A DNA stretch of 64,000 bases, taken from NCBI RefSeq assembly GCF_014201355.1, contig NZ_JACHEG010000007.1:186001-250000 (forward strand). Direction: 5' to 3'. Of this stretch, positions 17,014-25,210 are shown piece by piece; the stretch's first letter is position 1, and every line of letters begins with the position of its first letter. The position numbers and the translations under genes are program-made. The notes beneath the pieces were generated by a model. It was not told the DNA's origin and did not search any database. It saw nothing but the letters and a program-made list of their open reading frames with translations. The stretch is from Aliirhizobium wenxiniae (GTDB lineage: Bacteria > Pseudomonadota > Alphaproteobacteria > Rhizobiales > Rhizobiaceae).

Positions 17014-17256
17014 ATGTTGAAATACGCCACCATACTTCTGCTGATGACGGCTGCTACCGCCTCTGCGCAACAGCTGTCGATGAGCGACAAGCTGGCGCTG
17101 CGCGACAATTGCAAACAGGACATCCAGAAACTGTGCGCCGACATCAAGCCGGGCGGCGGCCAGCTCATGGCCTGCGTTCAGGAGAAGAAGGCCCAGCTTT
17201 CACAGGAATGCGCCGCAACGCTTGCGGACCTGAGGGCCAAGGCGGCCAGGAACTAA
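17014..17256 (+). CDS. Small secreted cysteine-rich repeat protein (80 residues)
   Basis: A signal peptide (LKYATILLLMTAATASA) is followed by about 60 residues with four cysteines in the pattern DNCKQDIQKLCADIKPGGGQLMACVQE ... QECAATL, split here from one continuous region. This is the bacterial 'cysteine-rich repeat' motif related to the Golgi GLG1/FGFR repeat, found in small periplasmic proteins of unknown function; two disulfides are likely. A GAGAGGA-type ribosome site precedes the start. Confidence 0.8.
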   Translation: MLKYATILLLMTAATASAQQLSMSDKLALRDNCKQDIQKLCADIKPGGGQLMACVQEKKAQLSQECAATLADLRAKAARN

Positions 17257-17272
17257 CCTGACATTTCTACCC

Positions 17273-17312
17273 GCCACCAGACCGGGCCTTTCGAGCCACG
17301 CGGTCTGGTGGC
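17273..17312. repeat. Inverted repeat after the cysteine-rich protein gene
   Basis: GCCACCAGACCG at 17273-17284 is the exact reverse complement of CGGTCTGGTGGC at 17301-17312, with a 16-nt loop. It sits 16 nt after the stop codon and lacks a T-tract; likely a 3' end hairpin. Confidence 0.65.
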
Positions 17313-17371
17313 CTGGTCCGTGCTTAAGACACTCAAGCCGGCGAACATGGATCGGTGACAGGAGATCCCTA

Positions 17372-17686
17372 ATGAATATCATCATCAGCATCACCGCCTC
17401 TGCATTGTTTGGCCTTGCTGCCCTTCCTTCACCCTCTACCTCCTTCGAAACGACCCAAGCCTCATCTCTTCGGGCACAATCCGGTGAGGCTGATATTGCC
17501 TGCGTCGCCGAAGCCTCGGCCTTTGTCGAGGTTGCGGATCTCGCCTATCTCTACCGCGAGAACGGTGAGGTCTTTGCCGGTGCGATCGAGGAACTGCGTG
17601 ATCAATTGCTGGACTGCCTCGCGACCTTCTATGATGGCGAGGGGCAAAGCGCCTATCCGGCCGGCGACCGGTTGAAACTGATCTGA
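17372..17686 (+). CDS. Hypothetical secreted protein (104 residues)
   Basis: The N-terminus (NIIISITASALFGLAALPSPSTS) looks like a signal peptide. The mature part has two cysteines (IACVAEA ... LLDCLATF) that could form a disulfide, but no family is recognisable. GGAGAT upstream of the ATG at 17372 is a good ribosome site. It is convergent with the sensor kinase gene, only 16 nt apart at the 3' ends. Confidence 0.65.
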   Translation: MNIIISITASALFGLAALPSPSTSFETTQASSLRAQSGEADIACVAEASAFVEVADLAYLYRENGEVFAGAIEELRDQLLDCLATFYDGEGQSAYPAGDRLKLI

Positions 17687-17702
17687 CAGGGGAGCGACAG
17701 TC

Positions 17703-19031
17703 TCAGCGCCCCATTCCTTCGACCGGCAGACAGACGGTGGCGACAAGACCTGAACCTGCCGTCCTGTTTTCAAGCGTGATCGTGCCGCCATGCGCATCGA
17801 GGATTTGCCTGACGATGGCAAGGCCGAGGCCAGTGCCGCCATGGCTCCGGTTTCGCGACGGTTCAGCGCGGAAAAAGGGTTCGAAGACGAAGGGCATGTC
17901 CTTCTCCTCGATCCCCGGCCCGTCATCCTCGACGATCAGGCAGGCCATGCCATCACGTCTTTCGGTTCTTATCCAGGCATGCGTGCCGTAGCGCAAAGCG
18001 TTGGACAGAAGATTGTCGATCACCCTTCGCAGCGCCTTTCGCGGCAGCCGGACATTGAGGGGATCAGCAGACAGGGCCAGGTGAACGGTATCTCCGGCGG
18101 GAGCGACTTCCATGGCCGAGGTGCCGACCGCTGCATTCAGCTCCACCGTTTCCGCTTCGGATCCGGCCGAGCTTTCATTGGCGAACAGAAGCACGTCGTT
18201 CAGCAACTGCTCCATGGTCTCGACATCAAGGATTGCCTTGTCCCGATGGGTGCCTGCCGGCATCATTTCCAGCCGCAGGCGGAAACGCGTGAGGTAAGTC
18301 TTCAGGTCATGCGAGATCGCCCCGAGAAACAGGGTGCGGTTGTTGACGAGGCCGAGAATGCGACCCTGCATGGCATTGATCGCCCGGATCAGGGTTCTCA
18401 GTTCCCTTGCCCCCCGCTCCTTCACTTGAACCGGCTCGATGCGGTTTCCGAGTTCATCGACGGTTCGCGCCAACTGGGCAAGCGGCCGCGTTTCGCGCGC
18501 CACGGCAAGGACGGCGATGATCGCGACGACGATGCCGAAGAAACCGGCGAGAAAACCGACCGGCAGGTTCCAGACCCGCAATGTCGTCTCGTCGGAAACC
18601 GAAAACCGGGCCATCTCTCCGGACTTCAGCCCGACGACAAAGGTCATCAGCGACGAATTGCGCCGATGCTCGCCGGAACTGACCACCCCCACCCGGACAC
18701 TCCGCCCGGGTTCGAGATCATCGATCATCTTCTGAGTAAGCACGCCCATACGTCTCAGGCTGAAGTCATCCTCGAAGCCTTCGGGCATGGTGGAAATAAC
18801 CGAGACCTGGAACCCGGAGACGCTCGATACAGCAAGCACGTCCTCACGGTTACGGATATCAGTTTCATCGAGCAGGCGAACGACGGCGACAATACGCTTG
18901 GCGATGGCGAAAGGCGGCGGGGGCGATCGCTCGCCATGCAGATAGGAGATCACCACGACCAACTGGCTGACGAACAGCGCCGCCGTGACGATCAGCGCAA
19001 TACGGGCAACGATGCCGATTTTTCTCAACAT
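17703..19031 (-). CDS. Sensor histidine kinase (EnvZ-like)
   Basis: 442 residues: transmembrane helix near the N-terminus (ALIVTAALFVSQLVVVI), a periplasmic loop of about 130 residues, a second helix (FLAGFFGIVVAIIAVLAV), a HAMP-like linker, the H-box GAISHDLKTYLTRFRLR with its phosphorylatable His, then N box (DNLLSNALRYG), DDGPGI and GGTGLGLAIV. All catalytic boxes look intact. It abuts the response regulator gene with no spacing and is translated after it. The stimulus is unknown; the proline run PPPPFA after the first helix resembles EnvZ-like sensors in this group. Confidence 0.92.
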   Translation of the reverse strand: MLRKIGIVARIALIVTAALFVSQLVVVISYLHGERSPPPPFAIAKRIVAVVRLLDETDIRNREDVLAVSSVSGFQVSVISTMPEGFEDDFSLRRMGVLTQKMIDDLEPGRSVRVGVVSSGEHRRNSSLMTFVVGLKSGEMARFSVSDETTLRVWNLPVGFLAGFFGIVVAIIAVLAVARETRPLAQLARTVDELGNRIEPVQVKERGARELRTLIRAINAMQGRILGLVNNRTLFLGAISHDLKTYLTRFRLRLEMMPAGTHRDKAILDVETMEQLLNDVLLFANESSAGSEAETVELNAAVGTSAMEVAPAGDTVHLALSADPLNVRLPRKALRRVIDNLLSNALRYGTHAWIRTERRDGMACLIVEDDGPGIEEKDMPFVFEPFFRAEPSRNRSHGGTGLGLAIVRQILDAHGGTITLENRTAGSGLVATVCLPVEGMGR

Positions 19032-19751
19032 TTAGCCGTCCGTCACAGTCGGGTTGAACAGATAGCCGACATTGCGCACGGTCGTGATCACCCGGACATC
19101 CGGAGGCAGGCAGGCGGCGAGCTTGGTTCTCAGACGCGAGATCGTCACGTCGATCGTCCGGTCATAGGTTTCAGCCGACGATCCACGGGTGAAATCGAGC
19201 AACTGGTCGCGTGAAAGAACCCGCTTCGGCCGTTCGAGGAAACAGGCGAGAAGATCGAATTCGGTGGTGGTGAGCGGCACGCTCGAACCGTCTTCCGTCA
19301 TGATGCTGCGGGCCTGCGGATCGACGACGAGACCGGCGAAGCGTTTGACCGAATTGCCATGTTCCGATGCCGTTCCCCGCCCCGTCGTGCGGCGCATGAC
19401 TGCCCGCATGCGGGCAAGCAGTTCGCGCGGATTGAAGGGTTTGCCGAGATAATCATCGGCGCCGAATTCCAGCCCGACGATGCGGTCGATCTCGGCGGTC
19501 TTGGCTGTCAGCATGATGATCGGCACCTGGGAGCGCGCCCGGATGCGCTGACAGAATGACAGCCCGTCCTCGCGCGGCATCATCAGGTCGAGAATGATCA
19601 GATCCGGCCAGCGACGCTCGACCAGCCGGTCAGCCGATGGCGGGCTGTCGGCGGTCTGCACCAGATAACCTTCGCCGGTGAGGAACTCGTCGAGCAGGTC
19701 GCGAATTTCCGGATCGTCCTCGACCACCAGAATTTTCAACTGTTCATCCAT
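19032..19751 (-). CDS. OmpR-family response regulator
   Basis: 239 residues: a receiver domain with acidic pair VVEDDPE, phospho-acceptor Asp in DLIILDLMMPREDG and Lys in MLTAKTAE, then a winged-helix DNA-binding domain (TTTEFDLLACFLERP, RVLSRDQLLDFT, YDRTIDVTISRLRTKL). First gene of a two-gene operon with the adjacent kinase. The target genes are unknown. Confidence 0.93.
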   Translation of the reverse strand: MDEQLKILVVEDDPEIRDLLDEFLTGEGYLVQTADSPPSADRLVERRWPDLIILDLMMPREDGLSFCQRIRARSQVPIIMLTAKTAEIDRIVGLEFGADDYLGKPFNPRELLARMRAVMRRTTGRGTASEHGNSVKRFAGLVVDPQARSIMTEDGSSVPLTTTEFDLLACFLERPKRVLSRDQLLDFTRGSSAETYDRTIDVTISRLRTKLAACLPPDVRVITTVRNVGYLFNPTVTDG

Positions 19752-19966
19752 TTAACACTGCTCCATCACCCCACCGGGCACGAGCCTATCAGACAGCGCT
19801 GCGATTTCGAGACGATTTCGGATTTGTTGCAATTTGTTGCAGGGCCGCCCCGGTGCTGGGCCGATTTGCATGACTGCCTGCAAAATTCTGTAGCAAAGTT
19901 GAAACAACCGTTCAAAACTGGCGCGGGAAGATGGCGGCCTCTTCAACACAAGGAGCCGAGCTTTCC

Positions 19967-20704
19967 ATGTCTGCAACTCACCTCTCAAACGACATCCGGG
20001 CGGCAGAAGTCCTCGCTTTGATGCCCGCCATGCGGAAGGCCGCGTCTTTGACGATACTGGCGCTGCTGGTGTTCTTCTCTTTCGCAGGCATCAACAAGGC
20101 TGCCGCGGCGATCAACGGCGTGGCGGTGACCAGCGTCAACCTGCGCGCCGGGCCGAGCACACGCTATCCGGTGGTGATGGTCATGCCGCAGAGTGCATCG
20201 CTTGCCGTCTACGGCTGCACCGGAGACCGGTCCTGGTGTGATGTCAGCTGGTCGGGCGCCCGCGGCTGGGTCGCCGCGAGCTATATCCAGGTCTTCTACA
20301 ACGGTCGCCCGACCGTGCTGACTGCATCCATCGCACCGGTGGTCGGCATCGCCACGGTCGCCTTCAGCGTCGCATACTGGGACGCGCATTACCATTCGCA
20401 GCCCTGGTACGGGCACTGGGACCGCTATTACGTCGGCGGCGGATCGCGTTCGGTGGTTGCCGGTTGCGGAGATCGCGGCTGCGGCGCTGCGGCCGTGACT
20501 CGCGGTCCTTATGGCGGCACACGTGCGGCGGCCGCCGGATGCCATGACGGGAATTGCGGCGGGGCTGCCGTGACCAGAGGCCCGAATGGCGGCGGGCGTG
20601 CAGCCGTCGGCGGTTGCGGTCCGGAAAAATGCGGCGGTGCGTCGGTCACGCGCGGGCCGCTCGGCAACACGCGCATTCGTCACGGCTCATTCGACCGGCC
20701 GTGA
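19967..20704 (+). CDS. Secreted SH3b protein with three C-terminal 25-residue repeats
   Basis: About 245 residues. A hydrophobic export segment (AASLTILALLVFFSFAGI) is followed by a bacterial SH3 domain (VNLRAGPSTRYPVVMVMPQ ... GCTGDRSWCDVSWSGARGWV), a second hydrophobic stretch (SIAPVVGIATVAFSVAYW), and three near-identical repeats of the form GC-x4-CGG-A-x-VTRGP-x-GG-x-RAA. SH3b domains usually bind cell-wall peptides. The start at 19967 follows AAGGAG at a slightly long distance; an ATG at 20030 directly before the hydrophobic stretch is an alternative and would give a more standard signal peptide. Confidence 0.8.
   Translation: MSATHLSNDIRAAEVLALMPAMRKAASLTILALLVFFSFAGINKAAAAINGVAVTSVNLRAGPSTRYPVVMVMPQSASLAVYGCTGDRSWCDVSWSGARGWVAASYIQVFYNGRPTVLTASIAPVVGIATVAFSVAYWDAHYHSQPWYGHWDRYYVGGGSRSVVAGCGDRGCGAAAVTRGPYGGTRAAAAGCHDGNCGGAAVTRGPNGGGRAAVGGCGPEKCGGASVTRGPLGNTRIRHGSFDRP
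20453..20677 (+). repeat. Three tandem 75-bp coding repeats
   Basis: Units at about 20453-20527, 20528-20602 and 20603-20677 each encode 25 residues with two cysteines five apart, then an invariant VTRGP. The units are diverged at the DNA level but keep protein register. Confidence 0.8.
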
Positions 20705-20710
20705 TGGGAT

Positions 20711-20803
20711 AAAGCGGTTCCGCTTTTCTTGCGAAACCGCTCTATCCATCTTTTTCAACGCAATTCCGGACGCAAAACCGGTTCCCACTTTTGCTGGAAT
20801 TGC
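20711..20803. repeat. RIME1-like rhizobial intergenic palindromic element
   Basis: Two adjacent palindromes: AAAGCGGTT...AACCGCT at 20711-20742, and GCAATTCC...GGAATTGC at 20760-20803. The sequence and two-palindrome layout match the intergenic mosaic elements (RIME) that are widespread in Rhizobiaceae. Located at the 3' side of the SH3 gene. Confidence 0.7.
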
Positions 20804-20805
20804 TC

Positions 20806-20837
20806 ATAGCCCGGCTGCGGAACACCAGCCGGGCTAT
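20806..20837. terminator. Terminator hairpin between convergent genes
   Basis: ATAGCCCGGCTG pairs with CAGCCGGGCTAT around an 8-nt loop, with a CTTTT stretch a few bases downstream on the plus strand. It lies between the SH3 gene (+) and the ABM-like gene (-) and may serve both. Confidence 0.75.
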
Positions 20838-20846
20838 CTAACGCTT

Positions 20847-21170
20847 TTATCCGTGTGCGAGATCGAAGACGTGATGGTGGATATGCCCGTCGAACATTTC
20901 CAGCAGGCCTTTCGTCATCTCGCGGCTCTCGTAGCGAACCGGAGAATCCAAGGCAGCGGCAAGCGCCTCGCGGCTGTCATAGGCGGTCCACAAAACCATC
21001 GGAAAGGGCGGAGCCCCCTCGTCCCGTTCGACGGCGTAAAGAACCTTGACCTCGCGGATGCCAGGAAAAGCCAGCCACATCGGCATCAGCTTTTCCGCCA
21101 CATAGGCCTTGAAGGCGCCTTCCTTGCCGGCATGGATCGAGCCTTCGAAAAATGCCTGACGGATGATCAT
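20847..21170 (-). CDS. Small alpha/beta-barrel (ABM-like) protein
   Basis: 107 residues with the look of a dimeric ferredoxin-like alpha/beta barrel: FFEGSIHAGKEGAFKAYV, then WLAFPGIREVKVLYA, then MVLWTAYDSREALAAAL, ending in a His cluster GHIHHHVF. Such proteins are monooxygenases or small-molecule binding/isomerising proteins. It is the last gene of the operon with a 2-hydroxyacid dehydrogenase and an amino-acid type importer, 12 nt after the dehydrogenase, so it probably acts on a related metabolite. Confidence 0.75.
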   Translation of the reverse strand: MIIRQAFFEGSIHAGKEGAFKAYVAEKLMPMWLAFPGIREVKVLYAVERDEGAPPFPMVLWTAYDSREALAAALDSPVRYESREMTKGLLEMFDGHIHHHVFDLAHG

Positions 21171-21182
21171 CGCTGGCTATCC

Positions 21183-22118
21183 TCAGTTGACGGTGGTCGG
21201 CGGCTTTTCGCCGGCAAAATAGGCGGCAAGGTTTTTCAAAACCATCTCGCCCATGCCCATCCGCGTCTCGACCGTGGCGCTGCCGACATGCGGCAGAAGC
21301 ACGGTGTTCGGCGCGGTGAAAAATTCCTCGCGGATGTTCGGCTCGTTGACGAAGACGTCGAGGCCGGCACCGGCGATCTTTCCGGCAGTCAGCGCGGCGA
21401 GCAGCGCATCTTCATCGACCACGGTGCCGCGGGCAATGTTGATCAGATAACCATTCGGACCAAGGGCTTCGAGCATCTCGGCATTGACGATATTGAAGGT
21501 CTCGGCATTGGCGGAGATGACGACGCAGAGGACATCGCTGTCCCTGGCAAGATCGAGCGGCGAAGCACAGGCCTTCCAGTCCGTGTCGGTGACCGGAGAA
21601 CGGTTCCAGTAGCGAACATCCATGCCGAAGGCTTCCGCCTTGCGGCCGACGGTCTTGCCGATCTGGCCGAGGCCGAGAATGCCGAGCCGCTTGCCCTTGG
21701 GGCTGGTTGCGAGCGGGAAACCGCCCTTTTTCCAGTTGCCGCTGCGGACATAGCTATCGCCGGCGACGACCTTTCTGAGGACAGCAAGGATGAGGGCGAT
21801 GCCGACATCGGCGACATCATCGGTCAACACGCCGAGCGTGGTCGCGACATCGACATTACGCTCGCGGGCGAATTTCAGGTCGATCCTGTCGGTGCCGACG
21901 CCGTTGACGGCGACAACGCCGAGGTTCGGCAGCTTTTCGATCCACTCGTTGGAGATACCGCCGCCGCCGCCGGTCGCGGCCGCACGGATGCGCGGCAGAG
22001 CTTCCTCGATCGACTGTTTCTGGCTCGGGTCATAAGCGCGATGCACGGTGTAGAGGGCATCGAGCTGCTCCTCGATCGGCTTCATCATCTGTTCGAGAAG
22101 CAGGAGGTCCGGTTTCAT
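21183..22118 (-). CDS. D-2-hydroxyacid dehydrogenase (NAD(P)-dependent)
   Basis: 311 residues of the D-isomer-specific 2-hydroxyacid dehydrogenase family. The cofactor loop is LGILGLGQIGKTVGRKA; the catalytic Arg is in NIARGTVVDEDAL, the Glu in VFVNEPNI and the His in VLLPHVGSAT. WNRSPV after the second strand lacks the acidic residue that binds NAD ribose, which hints at NADPH preference as in glyoxylate/hydroxypyruvate reductases. It lies between the importer ATPase gene and the ABM-like gene, so it likely acts on the imported compound or on a product of its transamination. Confidence 0.88.
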   Translation of the reverse strand: MKPDLLLLEQMMKPIEEQLDALYTVHRAYDPSQKQSIEEALPRIRAAATGGGGGISNEWIEKLPNLGVVAVNGVGTDRIDLKFARERNVDVATTLGVLTDDVADVGIALILAVLRKVVAGDSYVRSGNWKKGGFPLATSPKGKRLGILGLGQIGKTVGRKAEAFGMDVRYWNRSPVTDTDWKACASPLDLARDSDVLCVVISANAETFNIVNAEMLEALGPNGYLINIARGTVVDEDALLAALTAGKIAGAGLDVFVNEPNIREEFFTAPNTVLLPHVGSATVETRMGMGEMVLKNLAAYFAGEKPPTTVN

Positions 22119-22143
22119 CTGCAGTATCCTTGTTAAGCTTGGA

Positions 22144-22923
22144 TCAGGCGATCTGGCCGAGGAAGTTCTTCAGACGCTCGTTCTTCGGGTTTTCGAAGAA
22201 TGTATCCGGCGGCCCCATTTCCAGAATTTCACCGCGATCCATGAAGATCACCCGGTCGGCCACCTGACGCGCGAATCCCATCTCGTGGGTTACGCAGAGC
22301 ATGGTCATGCCTTCCTTGGCAAGGTCGATCATCGTATCCAGGACCTCCTTGACCATTTCAGGGTCGAGTGCGGAGGTCGGCTCGTCGAACAGCATGATTT
22401 TCGGGTTCATGCAGAGCGCACGGGCGATAGCCACACGCTGCTGCTGGCCACCGGAAAGCTGGGCCGGGTATTTCTCGGCCTGTTCGGGAATACGGACACG
22501 TTCCAGGAAACGGCGGGCGGTCGCCTCTGCTTCCGCCTTGGAAATGCCGCGCACCTTCATCGGCGCGAGCGTGCAGTTTTCGAGCACGGTCATGTGCGGG
22601 AAGAGGTTGAAGCTCTGGAAGACCATGCCGGTTTCCTGGCGCACCAGATCGACATTCTTGCCACCGGCGGTCAGGTCGTGACCGTCGACGACGATACGGC
22701 CCTGCTGGATGACTTCCAGCTGGTTGATGCAGCGGATCAGCGTCGACTTGCCGGACCCGGACGGTCCGCAGATGACGATGCGCTCACCGCGATTGACCTC
22801 AAGATTGACCTCTTTGAGGGCGTGGTAGGCGCCATACCACTTGTTGACGCCTTCCATATGCACGGCCAGATCGGAAGTCCCGCGCACGGCCGCCGCAGTT
22901 GCGTTCGCTTTTGCCTCGGTCAT
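22144..22923 (-). CDS. Amino-acid ABC transporter ATP-binding protein (GlnQ/HisP type)
   Basis: 259 residues with Walker A GPSGSGKST, Q-loop VFQSFNLFPHMTVLEN, signature LSGGQQQR, Walker B IMLFDEPTSALDP and switch His VTHEMGFA. This is the family 3 (polar amino acid) ATPase. It follows the binding protein gene after about 24 nt and completes an importer with two permeases upstream. Confidence 0.94.
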   Translation of the reverse strand: MTEAKANATAAAVRGTSDLAVHMEGVNKWYGAYHALKEVNLEVNRGERIVICGPSGSGKSTLIRCINQLEVIQQGRIVVDGHDLTAGGKNVDLVRQETGMVFQSFNLFPHMTVLENCTLAPMKVRGISKAEAEATARRFLERVRIPEQAEKYPAQLSGGQQQRVAIARALCMNPKIMLFDEPTSALDPEMVKEVLDTMIDLAKEGMTMLCVTHEMGFARQVADRVIFMDRGEILEMGPPDTFFENPKNERLKNFLGQIA

Positions 22924-22947
22924 GCGAGGAACTCCTTCAGTCTTGAA

Positions 22948-23745
22948 TTACTTCTTCGCTACGAAATCCGGCAGCGGCGAACCGAGCCACTTTTCATGGA
23001 TCTTGTTGAGTTCGCCGTCAGCCTTGGCCTTTTCGACGAAGGCGTTGACAGCGGTCAACAATTCGGCCGAACCCTTGCGAACGGCGATACCCTGAACCTG
23101 CTGGCTCAGCTGCAGTTTCTGGTCGAAACGGCCCGGAGCTGCCTGCTCGATCTGGGTGGCGACGACGTTGGAAACGCCGATCAGCTCGACCTGACCGGAC
23201 AGCAGTGCCTGAACGGCGCTGGCATCGTCATCGAAACGCTGGATCTTGGCGTCCTTCGGAGCGACCTTGGTGACGGCCGTATCCTGCGTGGATGCACGGG
23301 CGACGCCGATCGTCTTGCCCGACAGGTCTTCCGGCTTGGAAACCTTGGTGTCGGAAGCGCCGAAGACGCCGATCGAGATGCCGGCATAGGGCTGCGAGAA
23401 ATCGACATTCTTGGCGCGTTCCTCGGTAATGCCGAGCGAAGCGACGAGCAGGTCGACCTGATTGCTCTGCAGGTAGGGAATGCGGTTCGGGCCGGTGACC
23501 GGAACGATCTGGACCTTGACGCCCCATTCCTTGCCGAGCAGCTTGGCGACGTCGGCGTCATAGCCGTCTGGCTCGTTCGACGTGTTCATGATGCCGAATG
23601 GCGGGAAGTCGACCATCATGCCGATCTTGACCGTGCCGGCCGACTTGATGGTTTCGACCGTCTGTGCCGATGCGAACGAAGCGGTTGCCCCGATGACCAG
23701 TGCGGCGCCGATGCCGGCCATTGCCATGCGTCTCGAAATGCTCAT
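22948..23745 (-). CDS. Periplasmic substrate-binding protein of an amino-acid type ABC importer
   Basis: About 265 residues starting at MSISRRMAMAG after an AGGGTAGGA ribosome site; the frame is open further upstream but without family resemblance. A signal peptide (AGIGAALVIGATASFASA) precedes a family 3 solute-binding fold with VKIGMMVDFPPFG, NSNEPDGYDADVAKLLG-type segments and a second lobe (GKTIGVARASTQDTAV). The exact ligand cannot be read; the set of operon enzymes suggests an amino acid or a 2-oxo/2-hydroxy acid precursor. Confidence 0.92.
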   Translation of the reverse strand: MSISRRMAMAGIGAALVIGATASFASAQTVETIKSAGTVKIGMMVDFPPFGIMNTSNEPDGYDADVAKLLGKEWGVKVQIVPVTGPNRIPYLQSNQVDLLVASLGITEERAKNVDFSQPYAGISIGVFGASDTKVSKPEDLSGKTIGVARASTQDTAVTKVAPKDAKIQRFDDDASAVQALLSGQVELIGVSNVVATQIEQAAPGRFDQKLQLSQQVQGIAVRKGSAELLTAVNAFVEKAKADGELNKIHEKWLGSPLPDFVAKK

Positions 23746-23795
23746 GTTCCTACCCTTTCTTGTCCACCGGCATCCTCCCGCCGGCAAAGGACCGG

Positions 23796-24455
23796 TCAAC
23801 GCGTTGTCGACCGGGAAAACTTCACTTCCATGCGACGTGCGAGCAGCGACAGCGGCCAGCACAGGATGAAATAGACTGCAGCCACGGTGCCGAACACCAT
23901 GAACGGGCTGAATGTCGCATTGTTGATGATCTGGCCCTGACGCGTGAGCTCGGTGAAACCGATGATCGCGGCAAGCGAGGTGCCCTTTATCAGCTGCACC
24001 AGAAAACCGACCGTCGGGGCAATCGCAATCCGGCTTGCCTGCGGCAGGATGATGTAGCGCATGCGGTTGAAATAGCGCAGGCCAAGGGCGGTTGCCGCTT
24101 CACGCTGGCCGGGCGGGATCGCCTCGATGCAGCCGCGCCAGATTTCGCCGAGAAACGCACTGGCATGCAGGGTCAGCGCGACGGCTGCCGCGATCCACGG
24201 ATTGATCGCGAAGCCCAAAATGTTCATGCCGAAGAACACCAGGAAGAGCTGCATCAACAGCGGCGTGCCCTGGAAGATGCGGATGAAACCAGTGGCGAGC
24301 AGGCGAGGCCATTTCGCATCGGAAACGCGGGCAAGCGCGATCAGAAGACCACCGATACCACCGCCGGCAAAGGCGATTGCGGAGAGCGCAATCGTCCACT
24401 GCGCCGCCATGACGATGATCCAGAATTCGTTGATGCCAAAAGGTCTGATAAGCAT
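23796..24455 (-). CDS. Amino-acid ABC transporter permease (second of two)
   Basis: 219 residues, about five transmembrane helices, with the family 3 permease EAA loop around EIWRGCIEAIPPGQREAATALGL (split motif: EAA...G). It lies 13 nt after the other permease gene, and the two probably form a heterodimer. Confidence 0.92.
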   Translation of the reverse strand: MLIRPFGINEFWIIVMAAQWTIALSAIAFAGGGIGGLLIALARVSDAKWPRLLATGFIRIFQGTPLLMQLFLVFFGMNILGFAINPWIAAAVALTLHASAFLGEIWRGCIEAIPPGQREAATALGLRYFNRMRYIILPQASRIAIAPTVGFLVQLIKGTSLAAIIGFTELTRQGQIINNATFSPFMVFGTVAAVYFILCWPLSLLARRMEVKFSRSTTR

Positions 24456-24468
24456 GGTCCAGTCCTCC

Positions 24469-25137
24469 TCAGCGGCTCAACGGATATCGGAAGGCGGCTT
24501 TCTCGATCATCGAGAAGACTGCCGAAAAACCGATCGACATGACAAGATACATAGCGGTGATGACGATATAGACTTCGAAGCTGGCGAAGGTCGCAGACTG
24601 CAGATCGTTACCGGCGGCCGCCAGATCGTCGGCCGAGATCGCGGAGACGACGCTGGAGGTCAGCATCAGATAAATGAACTGGCTGGTCAGGGCCGGATAA
24701 ACGGTCCGAAGCGCCGGTTTCATGATGATATAGCGGAAGATCTGCAGCTTGGAGAGGCCAAGCGCCGTGCCGGCCTCGACCTGGCCCTTTTGGATCGACT
24801 CGATGCCGGCGCGGATGATTTCCGTGCCGTAGGCGCCGAAATTCACCACCAGAGCAACGAGCGCCGCGCTGTTGGGCGACAGCCGGATGCCGAGAGACGG
24901 CAGCCCGAAGAAGATGAAGAAGATCTGCACCAGGAACGGCGTGTTGCGGATGATCTCGATATAGGCATCGATCACCCAGCGCAGCGGCGCAACCCGCGAG
25001 GTCTTGCCGGCGGCACAGAGGATCGACAGGATCAGGCCGATCACCATCGCCGCGCAGGACAGCTGCACCGTTACCCAGGCGCCGAGCAGGAGCTTGTCAA
25101 AACCCGCCAATACGGGCTCGAAATTGAAAGTGTACAA
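24469..25137 (-). CDS. Amino-acid ABC transporter permease (first of two; promoter-proximal gene)
   Basis: About 222 residues, family 3 permease with EAA motif in EIIRAGIESIQKGQVEAG and several membrane helices. I place the start at a TTG at 25137, directly behind the strong ribosome site GGAGGAG, giving LYTFNFEPVLAG, the usual N-terminus of such permeases. An ATG at 25170 in the same frame would lie 5 bp from the palindromic operator and has no ribosome site. This is the first gene of a six-gene operon ending in the ABM-like gene. Confidence 0.88.
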   Translation of the reverse strand: MYTFNFEPVLAGFDKLLLGAWVTVQLSCAAMVIGLILSILCAAGKTSRVAPLRWVIDAYIEIIRNTPFLVQIFFIFFGLPSLGIRLSPNSAALVALVVNFGAYGTEIIRAGIESIQKGQVEAGTALGLSKLQIFRYIIMKPALRTVYPALTSQFIYLMLTSSVVSAISADDLAAAGNDLQSATFASFEVYIVITAMYLVMSIGFSAVFSMIEKAAFRYPLSR

Positions 25138-25175
25138 GGGCTCCTCCGCGCTCGCATGCCGCACCTCCATGCGAC

Positions 25176-25195
25176 GATTTAGATCGATCTAAATC
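25176..25195. promoter_or_regulatory. Perfect 20-bp palindromic operator, probable LacI-family site
   Basis: GATTTAGATC followed by its exact reverse complement, at the very 5' end of the importer operon and 16 bp from the stop of the lacI-family gene. Size, symmetry and central CG step are typical of LacI/GalR operators. Confidence 0.75.
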
Positions 25196-25210
25196 AGTTG
25201 TCCGACAACG

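Noticed and set aside
17790..19214. 474-codon plus-strand frame opposite the histidine kinase/response regulator
   Set aside because: Antisense shadow; the kinase and receiver motifs on the minus strand are unambiguous.
22285..23874. 529-codon plus-strand frame opposite the ABC ATPase and binding protein genes
   Set aside because: Shadow of genes with complete ATPase and binding-protein motifs.
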